From positions 1 to 38,010 of the forward strand of contig NZ_JHBV01000017.1 of the NCBI RefSeq assembly GCF_000724545.1: DNA of 38,010 nt, in the 5' to 3' direction. Positions 22,144 to 29,343 of the stretch are shown here, piece by piece. How positions within the stretch are numbered: position 1 is the first letter of the stretch; the number at the start of each line of letters is the position of its first letter. The translations under genes were made by a program, and so were the position numbers. The notes under the pieces were generated by a model. It was not told where the DNA came from. It saw nothing but the letters and a program-made list of their open reading frames with translations, and made no database searches. This DNA is from Aureispira sp. CCB-QB1. Its GTDB lineage: Bacteria > Bacteroidota > Bacteroidia > Chitinophagales > Saprospiraceae.

Positions 22144-22168
22144 ACGATATTTTCAATCGCTATATTGA
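22131..22168. promoter_or_regulatory. Candidate OxyR site A (at katG promoter)
   Basis: A 38-bp segment that matches 22527-22564 at 34 of 38 positions. Its centre is the dyad TGAAAA-CGATA-TTTTCA (22139-22155). It covers the katG -33 box and the DNA just upstream, the classical place for LysR-family activation. Assignment to OxyR is inference from position and duplication. Confidence 0.6.
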
Positions 22169-22270
22169 TACTATAGATATTAATTTTATTTTAACTCTTC
22201 TTTATTATTTAGTTCTCTTAACAAGATATTAAGTTACTTCGTAAGATCGAAAGCTTAATTAGTAATGTGC

Positions 22271-22405
22271 TTAAAATCTAAGTTTTTTTAAGAAAATTTG
22301 CAGAAATAAAAAGTCCTGCCACACAGACTCATCCCTATTGTTGTAACTATAATTACTCCATTCCCTAACACGCTCTTTAGATATTTTGTTTTTTTGATGT
22401 GCCAT
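22271..22405 (-). CDS. Possible 44-aa protein between katG and oxyR
   Basis: A minus-strand frame starts at ATG 22405 and ends at TAA 22271: MAHQKNKISKERVREWSNYS and then YNNRDESVWQDF, ending in a hydrophobic/basic tail (FLFLQIFLKKLRF). The composition (charged start, aromatic centre) looks more protein-like than random A+T-rich DNA, but there is no recognisable family, no repeat and no clear promoter. It would be transcribed toward katG, upstream of the katG promoter. It may be a chance frame; conservation in related genomes would decide. Confidence 0.3.
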   Translation of the reverse strand: MAHQKNKISKERVREWSNYSYNNRDESVWQDFLFLQIFLKKLRF

Positions 22406-22433
22406 GTTTTTTGATTTTAATATTTAAATCTAA

Positions 22434-22454
22434 GTATCTATCAACTGTAGATAC
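22434..22454. promoter_or_regulatory. Perfect 7-bp dyad GTATCTA/TAGATAC
   Basis: GTATCTA (22434-22440) and TAGATAC (22448-22454) form a perfect interrupted dyad with a 7-bp spacer, about 120 bp upstream of the oxyR start. It contains T-N11-A spacing as in LysR-family boxes. It could be an additional regulator site in the katG/oxyR control region; there is no supporting copy at katG. Confidence 0.35.
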
Positions 22455-22521
22455 GGCTAAAAATTGCTTGATAAAGAACTATTTTTAACACTATAATGAT
22501 TAACATCTGCAAGATATGGCT

Positions 22522-22529
22522 TATATTTG
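22522..22529 (+). promoter_or_regulatory. Predicted oxyR -7 element
   Basis: TATATTTG matches the TAnnTTTG element exactly, but no TTTG stands 19 bp upstream (ATTA instead). Initiation about seven bases later would fall near 22535 and leave a leader of roughly 38 nt before the preferred oxyR start at 22573. A promoter lacking a -33 box fits a gene under autoregulation. Confidence 0.4.
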
Positions 22530-22564
22530 ATTGATAAAAACGATATTTTCAACCTTTATATTGA
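22527..22564. promoter_or_regulatory. Candidate OxyR site B (at oxyR start region)
   Basis: Second copy of the 38-bp repeat (34 of 38 identical to 22131-22168, same orientation), with the dyad TAAAAA-CGATA-TTTTCA at 22535-22551. It overlaps the predicted transcription start and ends 8 bp before the preferred oxyR ATG, a position that suggests autorepression. Confidence 0.6.
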
Positions 22565-22572
22565 CAGCATCA

Positions 22573-23508
22573 ATGAATATTCAACAAATAAAGTATGCTA
22601 TTGCTGTAGCGGAAGTTCAAAGTTTTGGTAAGGCAGCTGAAAAATGTTTTATCACACAATCTACACTGAGTACAATGGTTTCAAAGCTAGAGAGTGAATT
22701 GGGCTTGCAATTGTTTGACCGAAAAACCAAGCCCATTACAACAACCAAAGAAGGAGCAGCGATTTTAAAACAACTAAAAATCATTCACAAAGAATTGGAT
22801 ATATTGGATGAGGTTGTTGGAGATTTGAAAGGAGAATCTAGTGGGCAACTAAACATTGGAGTTATTCCAACAGTGGCGCCTTACTTGTTGCCGCTATTCT
22901 TAAATAATTTTGTACAGCAACACCCTAACATAAAATTTGTCATTAGCGAAATGACAACCGATCATATTATCAAAGGTTTAGAGAGCAGAAACCTTGATAT
23001 TGGCATTTTATCAACTCCCCTAAAACACGATACGCTAATTGAAAAGCCATTATACAATGAGCCCTTTTTGTTATTTGACAAAACTAGACGCTCCTCCAAA
23101 AAGAATATCAAAGTAAGTGAAATTGATTGCAACCGCCTCTGGTTACTCAACGAAGGGCACTGTCTTCGTACACAAGTAGAAACGATTTGTAACCTTCATA
23201 CTCAACGCGACGATAATTGGAACTTAGAGTACAAATCAGGAACAATTGATACGTTGATGAAATTTGTACGAAAAAACCAAGCAATTACCTTACTTCCTTA
23301 TTTGGCAACTTTAGATTTACCAGAAGAAGACCTTGAGTATTTACATCCAATTTCAGCTCCTCAACCTGCCCGCGAAATTAGCCTTGTTGTCCACCAACAT
23401 TTTGTAAAAAAGAGAATTTTAGACTCCATTCAGACCTCTATTCAAAATGTTACTCATCCTATTTTAGAACAACAACAACGAAAAAAATGGTTAGTAGCTC
23501 CTATTTAA
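22573..23508 (+). CDS. oxyR: OxyR, peroxide-sensing LysR-family regulator
   Basis: This 311-aa LysR-type activator senses hydrogen peroxide through a disulfide. The DNA-binding helix-turn-helix is at residues ~1-60 (MNIQQIKYAIAVAEVQSFGK, AAEKCFITQSTLSTMVSKLE). The substrate-type domain contains EGHCLRTQVETIC, with Cys197 and Cys206 spaced by nine as in E. coli OxyR Cys199/Cys208, so redox sensing should be intact. The frame extends upstream to an ATG at 22531, but those 14 residues lie within a duplicated regulatory repeat and around the predicted transcription start, and family members begin MNIQQ; I therefore chose 22573. It is divergent from katG, with a repeat shared between both promoters. 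Confidence 0.95.
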   Translation: MNIQQIKYAIAVAEVQSFGKAAEKCFITQSTLSTMVSKLESELGLQLFDRKTKPITTTKEGAAILKQLKIIHKELDILDEVVGDLKGESSGQLNIGVIPTVAPYLLPLFLNNFVQQHPNIKFVISEMTTDHIIKGLESRNLDIGILSTPLKHDTLIEKPLYNEPFLLFDKTRRSSKKNIKVSEIDCNRLWLLNEGHCLRTQVETICNLHTQRDDNWNLEYKSGTIDTLMKFVRKNQAITLLPYLATLDLPEEDLEYLHPISAPQPAREISLVVHQHFVKKRILDSIQTSIQNVTHPILEQQQRKKWLVAPI

Positions 23509-23509
23509 C

Positions 23510-23549
23510 ACAACATTCTTAAAAAATAGAATAGGTTGTAAGTTTTTTT
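23510..23549 (+). terminator. Weak terminator after oxyR
   Basis: An imperfect stem (ACAACATTCT against AGAATAGGTTGT, 23510-23539, with a bulge) followed by seven T at 23543-23549, directly after the oxyR stop. The stem is A+T-rich, so efficiency is uncertain. Confidence 0.4.
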
Positions 23550-23752
23550 GTACATTAATACTACAATTCTAGTTTTTTTTATAAAAGAATTGATTGCCAA
23601 TTTTTTATTTGATATAAGCATCTAAGTAATCTTCCTCAAAAATACAGCTAAAAAGCAGAAAGATTTAGCTACCCTATTACTACATGACTTCTATGGTTTT
23701 TCTAAACCCTTGCTTATAAACACGCGTATTAATAAATCTAAAATATAAAAAC

Positions 23753-24118
23753 ATGAAAGTATTTTTACTACACCTCTTATTTTTCACGCTAACAAGTCCA
23801 CTTTTTGCCCAAACCTTAAATGGAAAAGATTTTACTAAGATAGAATCTGAATATATTCGGATGGTTTCCAATCAAGACGAAAGTGATATTTATATAGACT
23901 TTGGAACACGATACAATGCTCCTCGTTTCAACAACCGCCTGGCCGATCCTAGCCTTCGAAATACGATAAAAGACAAAAATGGTCATGAAATTATTTTTGC
24001 TTCTGTTGTCGATGCCTTGAACTTCATGGCTAAACAAGGGTATACTTTAATTGAGACTCATAAAATCTTGGATAAGACCAGTACATTGATATACTATATT
24101 ATGAAAAAAGAAAATTAA
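23753..24118 (+). CDS. Small exported protein of unknown function
   Basis: A 121-aa product with a clear signal peptide (MKVFLLHLLFFTLTSPLFAQ). The mature ~100 residues contain EYIRMVSNQDESDIYIDFG, then FASVVDALNFMAKQGYTLIE and a closing strand LIYYIMKKEN. This layout (a short strand, a Val-Asp-Ala-Leu-Asn-Phe-Met helix, then G-Y/W-x-L) is one I associate with short exported Bacteroidota proteins resembling DUF4177-type folds, but I cannot name a family. It stands alone between oxyR and a TPR gene, 244 bp and 111 bp away, with no clear promoter. Confidence 0.8.
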   Translation: MKVFLLHLLFFTLTSPLFAQTLNGKDFTKIESEYIRMVSNQDESDIYIDFGTRYNAPRFNNRLADPSLRNTIKDKNGHEIIFASVVDALNFMAKQGYTLIETHKILDKTSTLIYYIMKKEN

Positions 24119-24229
24119 ACCTTTCAATTGACTGAGAAACGTACTACCAACTAGAATCAAGAACTAACAAATTGCCCCTTACGTTTTTCAATTACTTTTT
24201 ATTCATCGTTCAGAAGTTCCCTGTTAAAT

Positions 24230-25018
24230 ATGGTCAAAAAAATACTGCTTGCTTTTATAGGTAGTTTTACCACTACTCCTTTTCATAAAGGTTATGCCCA
24301 AGCACAAAAAAACAATCATGCAAAGGCAATTCGTTATTATGAAAAAGCTATTAAAAACTATCCTAACCCTGCTGCTGCTTACAACAATTGTGGCGTTTGT
24401 CGAGCAGCATTAGGGCATTACCAAGCAGCAATAGAGGACTATGATAAAGCGATTCAACAAAAGAAACATTATGCTGATGCGTATAGCAATCGAGGCATCG
24501 CCAAAATGGCTTTAGGACAAGCACAAAACGCCTTGGAAGACTACCTCAAAGCAATTGAGATAGACCCCAAACACGTTGTTGCTCGTTTTAATATTGGCAT
24601 TCAAAAAGCCCTCCAACAGCAGCATCAAGCTGCTATTTCAGAATTTGATATTGCCCTCAAAATAAGCCCCAAATATGTCAATGCTTATCGACATCGAGCA
24701 TTATCAAAGTTTGCTTTAAAGGATTTTGATGGAGCCTTGTTAGACTACAAAAAAGCAATTCAATACAATAGAAATGATGCCAATATCTTTAACGATAGAG
24801 GCTTACTTTACTTAAGCATAAAATCGTATAAAAAAGCACTTAACGATTTTTCAAAAGCTATTCGTTGTCAACCTAAAAATGGCATTGCGTATTATCATAG
24901 AGGCATTGTTCAATTGCAGCTTCAAGATCAAAAAAAAGCTACAAAAGATTTCAAAAAAGCCTATCAATATGGTTTTGAAAAAGCAAAAACAGTTTTGGAT
25001 GAACTTGATTTATCCTAA
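24230..25018 (+). CDS. TPR-repeat protein, 262 aa
   Basis: Residues ~22 to the end form about seven tetratricopeptide repeats of 34 residues, with the usual W/Y-G-A-Y-A-P pattern (e.g. ADAYSNRGIAKMALGQAQNA, then LEDYLKAIEIDP). TPRs fold as stacked helix pairs that bind other proteins. The N-terminus (MVKKILLAFIGSFTTTPFHK) is weakly hydrophobic, so export is uncertain. The gene is convergent with a longer TPR gene 82 bp away whose repeats look alike (AIEDYDKAIEL type), which suggests an old duplication or shared partner. No enzymatic domain is attached. The role is presumably scaffolding; nothing in the neighbourhood points to a specific process. Confidence 0.88.
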   Translation: MVKKILLAFIGSFTTTPFHKGYAQAQKNNHAKAIRYYEKAIKNYPNPAAAYNNCGVCRAALGHYQAAIEDYDKAIQQKKHYADAYSNRGIAKMALGQAQNALEDYLKAIEIDPKHVVARFNIGIQKALQQQHQAAISEFDIALKISPKYVNAYRHRALSKFALKDFDGALLDYKKAIQYNRNDANIFNDRGLLYLSIKSYKKALNDFSKAIRCQPKNGIAYYHRGIVQLQLQDQKKATKDFKKAYQYGFEKAKTVLDELDLS

Positions 25019-25100
25019 TCGTTCTTGGTATAGTTGATAATTTTCATCATCATATTTTAACTTTGGGTTAACTGCTAATTATCCTATTGATCTGCTTAAA

Positions 25101-26540
25101 TTATTCCCCACAAAATTCACTCAAAGCCTGCTGTGCTGGTTCATGCCCCATATCTCTAGATTTAGAAAAATCACTACAAGCAGCCTTCGTATTGCCTGCT
25201 TTTAGTTTGGCAACCCCTCGATCAAAATAAGCAACCGCATCTCCTGGTTCTTGTTTGATTAAACGATTATAATCTTGAATAGCTCCTTTAAAATCATATA
25301 AATCAAACTTTGCGGCAGCACGAGCACGAATAGCTGTGGTAAATTGAGGGTTCAATTCTATCGCTTTGTCATAATCCTCAATAGATTTTTGAGACAATCC
25401 ATTTTTAAAATTTGCCATACCTCTACTACAATAAGCCTCCGAATGCATCGGATCGAAAGCGATTACTTTAGACATGTCCCTGATAGCCAATTCGTAATTT
25501 TCTCCTTCTAACTGCGCCTCTCCTCTATGAAAATAAGCGGTAATATTTTCTCGATCCAATTTAATAACCTCTGTATAATCAGCAATCGCCTGTTTGTAAT
25601 TTTTTGATTGATAATAGCCCCAAGCTCGATTAATGTACGCTTCCTTAAACGTAGAATTTAGTTCTATTGCTTTGTTATAATCTTCAATGGCATGCGTATA
25701 ATCCCCCATTTCTGCTTTTACAATCCCCCTTTCATTATAAACAATAGCATTATTTGGTTCTAGTTCAATCGCTTTGGTATAATCTTGAATAGCTCCTTTG
25801 TAATTTCTCAGCCACTTTTTTGAAGTCGCTCGATTGATATAAATGGGAGCATATTCAGGATTCAAAGCAATAGCCTTATTAAAATCAAAAGTTGCTTCTT
25901 GTTGGCGTTTCATTTTTACTTTAGTAACAGCTCGTTGAGCAAAAGCACGGGCATCCTTCGGATTCATCTCAATAGCCTTGTTGTAATCCAACAAAGCTTT
26001 TTCATACTCTTCCATGGCATCATAAACCAATCCTCTCACCACAAAAGCATGTGCATCTCCTTCATAAATTTCTATCGCTTTGTCTAACTCTTTCAAAGCT
26101 GCTTCATATTTGCCCAAGGCAGCCAAACTATTTCCGATTCCAACATAAGCATATGAATTCATCTCATTGCTCATAATAGCATTTTTAAAATCCTCAATCG
26201 CTCCTTTGTAGTCGCCTAGACTTAATCGGCTTCGACCTTTGCTATAATAAACATTGATAAACCTAGGGTTTAACGCTGCGACTTTCTCAAAATCAGCTAG
26301 TGCCTCTGCATACTTGCCCAAACTCATATAAGTCAGCCCCCGACCATAAAAAGCGTAGGTATAACTCTTTTTTAGTTCAATCGCTTTGGTATAATCCTCT
26401 ATTGCTGCTTCAAATTGCCCCAACTCATATTTTGTAGTGGCTGAAGTGTAAAACTCTTGTTCGGTTTGGGCTTGTATCAATTGGGTAGCTATTATCATCA
26501 TAATAGCAACTATTAAAGTGCTTTTTTTTCCAGTATTCAT
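25101..26540 (-). CDS. Exported TPR-repeat protein with 13 in-register repeats
   Basis: The 479-aa product has a signal peptide (residues 1-24, IVAIMMIIATQLIQAQ) followed by thirteen consecutive 34-residue tetratricopeptide repeats with no spacer or insertion (from EQEFYTSATTKYELGQFEAA to AVAYFDRGVAKLKAGNTKAA) and a short Sel1-like cap (DMGHEPAQQALSEFCGE). This would build a long right-handed superhelix in the periplasm or at the outer membrane, a protein-binding scaffold. A weak promoter-like pair, TTTG at 26635-26638 and TAGTTATT at 26608-26615 with a 19-bp spacer, lies about 70-100 bp upstream. Convergent with the shorter TPR gene. The specific partner is unknown. Confidence 0.92.
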   Translation of the reverse strand: MNTGKKSTLIVAIMMIIATQLIQAQTEQEFYTSATTKYELGQFEAAIEDYTKAIELKKSYTYAFYGRGLTYMSLGKYAEALADFEKVAALNPRFINVYYSKGRSRLSLGDYKGAIEDFKNAIMSNEMNSYAYVGIGNSLAALGKYEAALKELDKAIEIYEGDAHAFVVRGLVYDAMEEYEKALLDYNKAIEMNPKDARAFAQRAVTKVKMKRQQEATFDFNKAIALNPEYAPIYINRATSKKWLRNYKGAIQDYTKAIELEPNNAIVYNERGIVKAEMGDYTHAIEDYNKAIELNSTFKEAYINRAWGYYQSKNYKQAIADYTEVIKLDRENITAYFHRGEAQLEGENYELAIRDMSKVIAFDPMHSEAYCSRGMANFKNGLSQKSIEDYDKAIELNPQFTTAIRARAAAKFDLYDFKGAIQDYNRLIKQEPGDAVAYFDRGVAKLKAGNTKAACSDFSKSRDMGHEPAQQALSEFCGE

Positions 26541-27005
26541 GGAACTGTTTTATTTCGTGTTTGGTATTTCTTGCGGGGTATTGGGCAGTGCCAATTTTAG
26601 TAATTTGAATAACTATTGAGCTAGTTGCAATTATCAAACCATTTCACTCATAATCAATACATTTTCATTTTTAAAATATCAAAAAAACGATACTAAATTA
26701 GGTTCTAATTACAATATCAAAACGATTACAAAGGTACAATATTATTAGCAATAAAAAATCATAAAACTATTGACAACAAAGCACACTGATTTTATTATAA
26801 TATTTACAAATAAAATATTAACCCCAAAATCATTTTCCTAGAAATAACATGCACTCAATATCTATCCCTAAGTCGCTTCCTTAATAATAATGTTGTTACT
26901 ATTAATAGCCCCTATCTTTACAAAAAATAATTCCTTCTACCAACAAGATAAGAAGAAGCTTTGAAGCTCCTTAAAATTCATTTCCTAAAAAAAATAGCTC
27001 ATTTC
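26541..27005. other. A+T-rich gap without a recognised gene
   Basis: Nothing coding is convincing on either strand: stops are frequent and short frames lack protein-like composition. It contains weak A+T hairpins (around 26800-26830) and the possible upstream elements of the 13-TPR gene. It ends at the orphan promoter at 27006. Confidence 0.5.
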
Positions 27006-27036
27006 TTTGACTTTCTGAAAAAAATATTTATATTTG
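27006..27036 (+). promoter_or_regulatory. Orphan consensus promoter
   Basis: TTTG (27006-27009), 19-bp spacer, TATATTTG (27029-27036): a perfect match to TTTG-N19-TAnnTTTG. No protein gene follows; a strong terminator begins only 31 bp after the -7 box. Confidence 0.7.
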
Positions 27037-27041
27037 TAGTT

Positions 27042-27098
27042 CATGGGTTTTAGGGTTTAGTTTTCTGGTCAAGTTGCTTCGGCAACTTGGCCTTTTTA
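27042..27098 (+). ncRNA. Candidate small RNA of about 60 nt
   Basis: Inferred transcript between a perfect promoter (27006-27036) and a strong intrinsic terminator (27067-27092 plus T-run). It consists of about 25 unpaired nucleotides (GGGTTTTAGGGTTTAG within) followed by the terminator hairpin with a UUCG loop. A five-codon frame (ATG at 27042, reading MGFRV, then stop) falls right at its start. Neither a known RNA family nor a downstream gene explains it. The alternative is an attenuated leader for the small membrane peptide at 27345, but that is 240 bp further on. Confidence 0.5.
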
Positions 27099-27106
27099 TT
27101 TTTATT
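27067..27106 (+). terminator. Strong intrinsic terminator with UUCG loop
   Basis: An 11-bp stem GGTCAAGTTGC/GCAACTTGGCC (one G-U pair) closed by TTCG in C(UUCG)G context (27067-27092), followed by TTTTTATTTTTATT (27093-27106). Orientation is plus, since no T-run follows on the minus strand. Confidence 0.88.
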
Positions 27107-27166
27107 ACATCCCCTATTCTACCACCAATACACTCTCTAAAAATACGTTTCAGTAACTTCTTTAAA

Positions 27167-27196
27167 AGGGTACTTTTTTTGTAAAAAAATTACCCT
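27167..27196. repeat. 30-bp near-perfect palindrome
   Basis: AGGGTAC plus seven T, a GT centre, then seven A and TTACCCT: the arms pair over 13 of 14 positions. The half GGTACTTTTTTTG recurs as a 13-bp direct repeat at 27224-27236. It lies between the small-RNA terminator and the 49-aa membrane peptide and could be a regulator site or a bidirectional terminator-like hairpin. Confidence 0.55.
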
Positions 27197-27261
27197 AAAA
27201 AATCAAAGCCAAAGAAAACTTTTGGTACTTTTTTTGAGTTAATATTATATAGAGATCAATG

Positions 27262-27298
27262 TAGTGTCTTGTTTCTCCAAAAAAAACAAGATACACTA
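27262..27298 (+). repeat. Hairpin upstream of the small membrane peptide
   Basis: TAGTGTCTTGTTT (27262-27274) pairs with AAACAAGATACACTA (27284-27298) apart from a two-base bulge, with a 9-nt loop. A short T-run (27302-27306) follows after a few bases. It stands 46 bp before the ATG at 27345, so a leader structure or attenuator is possible. Confidence 0.5.
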
Positions 27299-27344
27299 TA
27301 TCTTTTTACAAAAATTTATTTTTTCACCTTCAAAACAGAGTCTT

Positions 27345-27494
27345 ATGCTAATTTTGAGTTTATTCTTTGCGGTTGTTTTAATGCACATCGGTAAGGACAT
27401 CTCGGAACAAGGTGTAAGCGTTTATCAAAGCCCTAGATTTTGGGTACAAGTCCTTTCGATGATGCTTATCACTGGTATATCCGTCTTGACCTAA
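27345..27494 (+). CDS. Small membrane peptide, 49 aa
   Basis: I chose the ATG at 27345 because it opens a hydrophobic segment directly (MLILSLFFAVVLMHIGKDIS). The frame extends upstream to 27264, but that extension runs through a hairpin and is Phe/Lys-rich low complexity. The peptide has two hydrophobic helices (residues ~1-15 and ~32-48, FWVQVLSMMLITGISVL) joined by a polar loop with SVYQSPRF. This suggests a two-pass inner-membrane micropeptide. No family recognised. It converges on the ABA4-like gene with only 22 bp between the stops. It could be spurious, but hydrophobic pattern and length speak for a real small gene. Confidence 0.5.
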   Translation: MLILSLFFAVVLMHIGKDISEQGVSVYQSPRFWVQVLSMMLITGISVLT

Positions 27495-27516
27495 TCAGAA
27501 CATAACATAACCAACA

Positions 27517-27963
27517 CTATCCTATTTCTTTCTTTGCCTTAGAATGATACCACTGGCGGAGCACCCAATACAAAACAAAACCTACTGGTCCGTACAAAAA
27601 GGTACCAATAAGGCAAGGAATCAATAGAAAATGTGTTATTCCTCTCTTTTGAGCATCAACTACCTCCCACATACCTACAAATAAATCAAATGCAAGGTAG
27701 TGAATCCACCCAATCAGCATAACTTCATCTCTTGCAAAAGCTGCTTTAATTCCAGCCAAAGACATAAAATCTACTGGACTTCCACTAGAAGGCGAGCACA
27801 AGGTCATCAATAAAAGTATTAAATAAGCAAAACCTAAGAGAACAATTGGCAAGTGCCAGTCAATCATTTTTTGAGTTCCCTTCCATTTTGGGAAACACAG
27901 CAATAAAGCCCAAGGGAGCAATACTGCTGTGTTAAAAAGCTTGAATAATAATGCTGTATCCAT
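27517..27963 (-). CDS. ABA4-like (DUF4281) membrane protein
   Basis: This 148-aa protein has four predicted membrane helices (~8-24, 38-56, 83-98, 113-135). Signature segments of the ABA4-like family are present: LFNTAVLLPWALLLCFPKWK at the start, WIHYLAFDLFVGMWEVVDA (86-104) and IPCLIGTFLYGPVGFVLYW. The family is named after plant ABA4, needed for neoxanthin formation; bacterial members are widespread and their activity is largely unknown, so carotenoid chemistry should not be assumed. It follows nadC by 3 bp on the same strand, so the two are co-transcribed. No carotenoid gene lies nearby. Confidence 0.9.
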   Translation of the reverse strand: MDTALLFKLFNTAVLLPWALLLCFPKWKGTQKMIDWHLPIVLLGFAYLILLLMTLCSPSSGSPVDFMSLAGIKAAFARDEVMLIGWIHYLAFDLFVGMWEVVDAQKRGITHFLLIPCLIGTFLYGPVGFVLYWVLRQWYHSKAKKEIG

Positions 27964-27966
27964 GAT

Positions 27967-28818
27967 TTATTTTTTCTTAAGACTCAAATCCATGCTTCTA
28001 AAAGAATGTGTCAAGGCGCCAACAGAAATAAAATCCACTCCTGTTTCTGCATATGCACGGACAGTTTCTAAAGTAATGCCGCCTGAAGCTTCTACTTCAA
28101 ATCGCCCATCAATCAAAGCCACTGCTTTGCGCATCGTATCTGTATCAAAATTATCTAACATAATTCGATTAATTTGCCCTACTTCTAGAGCTTCCTGCAA
28201 TTCTTGCATATCTCGCACTTCCAAAGTAATTTCCAAATCCAAATGCTGTTCTTTTAAATACGCTTGTGTTTGATTGACCGCTTTTGTAATGGTGCCACAA
28301 AAATCAATGTGATTATCCTTAATCATAATTCGATCGTACAAACCAGTTCTATAATTGGTTGCGCCACCAATTCGAACAGCCCATTTCTCTAAGAAACGCA
28401 ACAGAGGAGTCGTCTTGCGTGTATCCAAAATTTGAACATTCAAGCCATCTACAGCATCTACAAACTGTCGAGACATTGTCGCAATACCGCTCATTCGCTG
28501 CATAGCATTCAAAACCAAACGTTCTGTTTTTAAAATTGCTTGACTTTTTCCTCGTACCTCAAAAGCAATGTCGCCATATTTGACAGGCGTTCCATCTTCA
28601 ATAAATATCTCTATCTCAAAATCGGGATCAACATGCTGAAAAATTTTTTTGGCCAAGGCTACACCTGCCAAGATTCCTTCATCTTTAACCAATAATTTTG
28701 CTTTTCCAATCGCCCCTTTGGGTACACAAGCCAAAGAAGTATGATCACCATCTTGAATATCTTCGTGTAAAGCATTGGTTATAAAATTGAGCAATTCTTG
28801 GTCGTTTATTTTATTCAT
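27967..28818 (-). CDS. nadC: Nicotinate-nucleotide pyrophosphorylase (quinolinate phosphoribosyltransferase)
   Basis: NadC converts quinolinate and PRPP to nicotinate mononucleotide, CO2 and PPi in de novo NAD synthesis. The 283-aa length is usual. Seen: N-terminal HEDIQDGDHTSL, the core LDTRKTTP (131-138) with Arg/Lys, IKDNH (166-170), Glu200 (TLEVR), Asp222 (IMLDNF), EASGGI (243-248) and VGALTH (267-271). Odd: the motif normally written GGGxNHR reads GGATNYR (151-157), replacing a conserved active-site His by Tyr156 and a Gly by Ala. All other key residues remain, so the enzyme is probably active. A promoter-like element lies at 28845-28875. First gene of a two-gene operon with the ABA4-like protein. 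Confidence 0.96.
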   Translation of the reverse strand: MNKINDQELLNFITNALHEDIQDGDHTSLACVPKGAIGKAKLLVKDEGILAGVALAKKIFQHVDPDFEIEIFIEDGTPVKYGDIAFEVRGKSQAILKTERLVLNAMQRMSGIATMSRQFVDAVDGLNVQILDTRKTTPLLRFLEKWAVRIGGATNYRTGLYDRIMIKDNHIDFCGTITKAVNQTQAYLKEQHLDLEITLEVRDMQELQEALEVGQINRIMLDNFDTDTMRKAVALIDGRFEVEASGGITLETVRAYAETGVDFISVGALTHSFRSMDLSLKKK

Positions 28819-28844
28819 AATAATTTATATTTTTCATTCAAAAA

Positions 28845-28875
28845 CAAAGGATACTTATTTTACATTTTAAGCAAA
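28845..28875 (-). promoter_or_regulatory. Predicted nadC promoter
   Basis: Minus-strand TTTG (28872-28875), 19-bp spacer, ATCCTTTG (28845-28852). Both TTTG blocks are exact and correctly spaced; only the TA of the -7 element is displaced by one base. The start would be near 28838, about 20 nt before the nadC ATG. Confidence 0.5.
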
Positions 28876-29131
28876 GCTAAACATTTTATCTTTTGAACAC
28901 AAGATTTTGACTGAATGTTCCAATAGAGACAACTATTTTGAACCTTTCTTTGTTCTTATGTAATCATTTATTAATAGTTAGCTGCGCTACTACTATGTGG
29001 TTTCAACGAACTATTGAAATTTATAAGAATTATAATATTAGCTGATAAAACACTCGTTCGAATCACTCTAATAAATGTACTAATACGCTAAGAATGACTA
29101 CGAATGGAAGTAATGAGCAGTAAGCTGTTCT

Positions 29132-29200
29132 AATTTTTTTATTAAAACTTAAGTGGATTGAGAAGATTCAGTGCTGAGTTAAGCTTTTAATAAAAAATTT
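29132..29200. repeat. Inverted repeat inside the nadC-bshA gap
   Basis: An A+T-rich arm around 29132-29150 (T-run, then ATTAAAACTT) and its near-complement around 29181-29200 (AAGCTTTTAATAAAAAATTT) form a stem of about 19 bp with a single-base bulge and a loop of about 30 nt. It lies within the 556-bp segment and could add to its secondary structure. Confidence 0.5.
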
Positions 29201-29343
29201 AAGCTTGGTCATTTTTGTGTTACATCATTTAAAAATCACTTCTTTTTAAAAAGATTCTTCACAAAAAATCTTTTCTTTGAGGTTGTGGTAGTAGTAAGTA
29301 AATTAATTTAATTATAATATTACTTTATGGGATAATTGCACCT

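Noticed and set aside
22531-22572. Upstream ATG of oxyR giving 14 extra residues
   Set aside because: These codons lie within the duplicated regulatory element and at the predicted transcription start; homologues begin MNIQQ.
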